Of a stretch of DNA of 64,000 nt, positions 62,201 through 64,000 are shown piece by piece. Positions within the stretch are counted from its first letter, which is position 1. Each line of letters starts with the position of its first letter. Both the position numbers and the translations under genes were made by a program. The stretch comes from Spodoptera frugiperda (lineage: Eukaryota > Arthropoda > Insecta > Lepidoptera > Noctuidae), in the NCBI RefSeq assembly GCF_023101765.2, contig NC_064216.1, forward strand, positions 7,939,545-8,003,544. Direction: 5' to 3'. Under the pieces are notes generated by a model. That model saw only the letters and a list, made by a program, of their open reading frames with translations. It ran no database searches and was not told where the DNA came from.

Positions 62201-64000
62201 GCACTGACCGTTTACCATCAGATGACCCGTTTTCTCGTTTAACTCGTTTATTATATAAAATAACCAAAAATGGCTTCTGTTCGTTTTCACGAAAACTCGC
62301 AGTCACATATACTTTAAGTTAGTAATATAACATTTTGGCATTATACATAGAGAAAATATTATGTCTCATGACATAAAAACAGTTAAAAATATGGCAACTG
62401 GTTAATTAACTGATTCAAAAGAGTTGCTATCAAACAACTCATAATATGCTACAACTGAAGATATTCGAATCGCAGTTGCAAAAACGTTTCTGTCGCTAAA
62501 GTCGCGTCAAGCTCACCATGTGTGGTATAGCCCTAAACAGGATTCTTTCTTATCGCCGTTGATAAAACAACTTTGTAAGGAACCCGGCTCTTTCAATATG
62601 CGATAGCGTCCGTACTGCTTCATTTGATACTACATTATGTTAACGTGCGGGATTTTACTTTAGACTCTGTTTTTTTTTTTGTTTTTGAACCGTGAGCGAT
62701 GGTAGTTCTGAAATATGTATCCTAAATGGGAGTCTAGGATAAGGGGAAGTCTTTTGCTGTGATTTTAGTACATATAATCTGGTTTAGTTACTGAAGTTAT
62801 TTCACAATCCGATAATTATGTAAATCATTTCAAACTCAATTATAATTTATATGATTGATTGAACATTACAAATGCAAGTTTCTAACTGAGTGGCCTATAA
62901 GTTACTGTATATAAACAGCACACGAAAGAACACAGGTACGTACCTTATATACGAACCTTCGACATACGAGTACGGGACGCAATGAACCCTACCAGTCGGC
63001 AGAAACAACGGCTGGTCGAACTAACGGAGCGTATAATTTCGAGTTTATGGCGTCATTAGGCTTCAGGCCGAACGGCCAGACTTTTTGTTTAAACGCATCG
63101 CAATTAAGCCGTGAAACGATAATCGATCGTTCCTTGCAGACGGGAGGTCAATTCGGCTTGACATGCGTTAATTCTGGACGAGAGAATTGCATTGCAACTG
63201 ATGAATGCTATGTTTGTCTACAGAAGAACAGACTTTATGTTTATGTGCATAAGGTTGTTCTGGTTCATTCGCTAATCTTGTGCGATGTATTAAAGAGTGG
63301 TAACTGACTGAGAGTATGACAAATAAATATTTTTAATGGTGGTATGTGTAGCACACAATTTACTTATAATGGATACCGCACAACGAACTTTGCATGCTGC
63401 TATTGCTGTGCAACGAAGTCATGGATAAACCCGTAGTAGGTATGCCAAACGTAGATCTATGTGAGACACAACGTATTTTCTATTGTATCTCATATACCAA
63501 CAGACAAGAGGTTAATCTAGTATTACAGTAAATTATAATAGACTTACAAACATTCACATCAATAGAATGTGACAGTCTACTGCATGACTATGAGCCTCTT
63601 TCCATAAGAAAGAGGTTTAGCCATAATCTCCACATATGGACTTTAGTTACTTAGAGATTGCAATTTAAAACGTTCACTAAAAACCCCATTCCTACTGAAA
63701 TAATTCAAAAGATCTCCCAAAAATACCCCATCAGTATTCCAATCATCATAGCAGGATTGTGTTTTCACACAAAGATTATCAGTTTCATGAAATCGGCGGA
63801 AACATTCAATCACGTTCGCTTTTTCCTCCAAGCTTAGATAAGATGTCTTTAGACGACATTGGGAGGGGGGAAGGAGATCGGGGGCTTGAGATCGGGAAGT
63901 GGCATTTGGCACGGGCAATTGACGCCACTGATAGGATCGAGAGCTGACTTAGCAGATATATAGGCTAGGAGCAAGTGTATGAGCGATATTTTCATGTAAT
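59206..64000. other. Gene-free stretch to the window end
   Basis: No gene is supported. GC-richer patches at about 59640-59980, 60720-60870, 61490-61640, 61950-62060 and 62960-63190 contain short overlapping frames on both strands without recognisable domains. They may be regulatory. A purine-rich tract, GGGAGGGGGGAAGGAG, is at about 63860. Confidence 0.4.

Overview
The window looks like nuclear DNA of a lepidopteran insect, probably noctuid-like. It is AT-rich with short GC-rich islands, genes are sparse and introns are long. It carries repeats typical of Lepidoptera: tRNA-derived SINEs, RTE tails ending in GATGATGATG, R1-clade LINE ends, and foldback or TIR elements. The taxon is inferred from repeat style and was not tested. 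I see no bacterial features, rRNA, functional tRNA gene or CRISPR array.

I can support one cellular protein-coding gene: a Runt-domain (RUNX) transcription factor on the minus strand. It has five coding exons between 38303 and 16753. Spliced together they give an uninterrupted 468-residue protein with a complete Runt domain (about residues 38-165) and the C-terminal Groucho-binding VWRPY. All four introns obey GT-AG and all are phase 1. The Gln-rich block after the Runt domain and the rest of the C-terminus rule against runt itself and fit a lozenge-type paralogue (lz). The paralogue name is less certain than the family.

Layout: 1-2.1 kb holds nested repeats, including a 606-bp TIR element inserted in another repeat. 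2.5-3.9 kb is a GC-richer island with a dense same-strand cluster of RUNX consensus sites plus GATA sites. 5-9.7 kb holds SINE and repeat relics. 10.34-11.10 kb is a 5'-truncated R1-type LINE with a perfect target-site duplication. 11.1-15.5 kb is gene-free. 15.6-16.75 kb is the probable lz 3' UTR, with a conspicuous hairpin. 16.75-38.3 kb is the lz gene; its introns contain GC-rich islands, repeats and a CCGGTT-motif cluster. 38.3-39.35 kb is a GC-rich probable promoter and 5' UTR. 39.35-64 kb has no gene I can support, but it holds a 1.66-kb TTAA-flanked TIR element, an 891-bp foldback element, SINEs and several unexplained GC-richer islands.

The most interesting reading is regulatory. The only gene encodes a RUNX factor, and about 13 kb beyond its stop codon lies a block with eight TGYGGT cores in 296 bp. 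All eight are on one strand, six of them form three pairs 11-12 bp apart, and GATA sites are present. This is what an autoregulatory lozenge enhancer would look like, but that function is inference.
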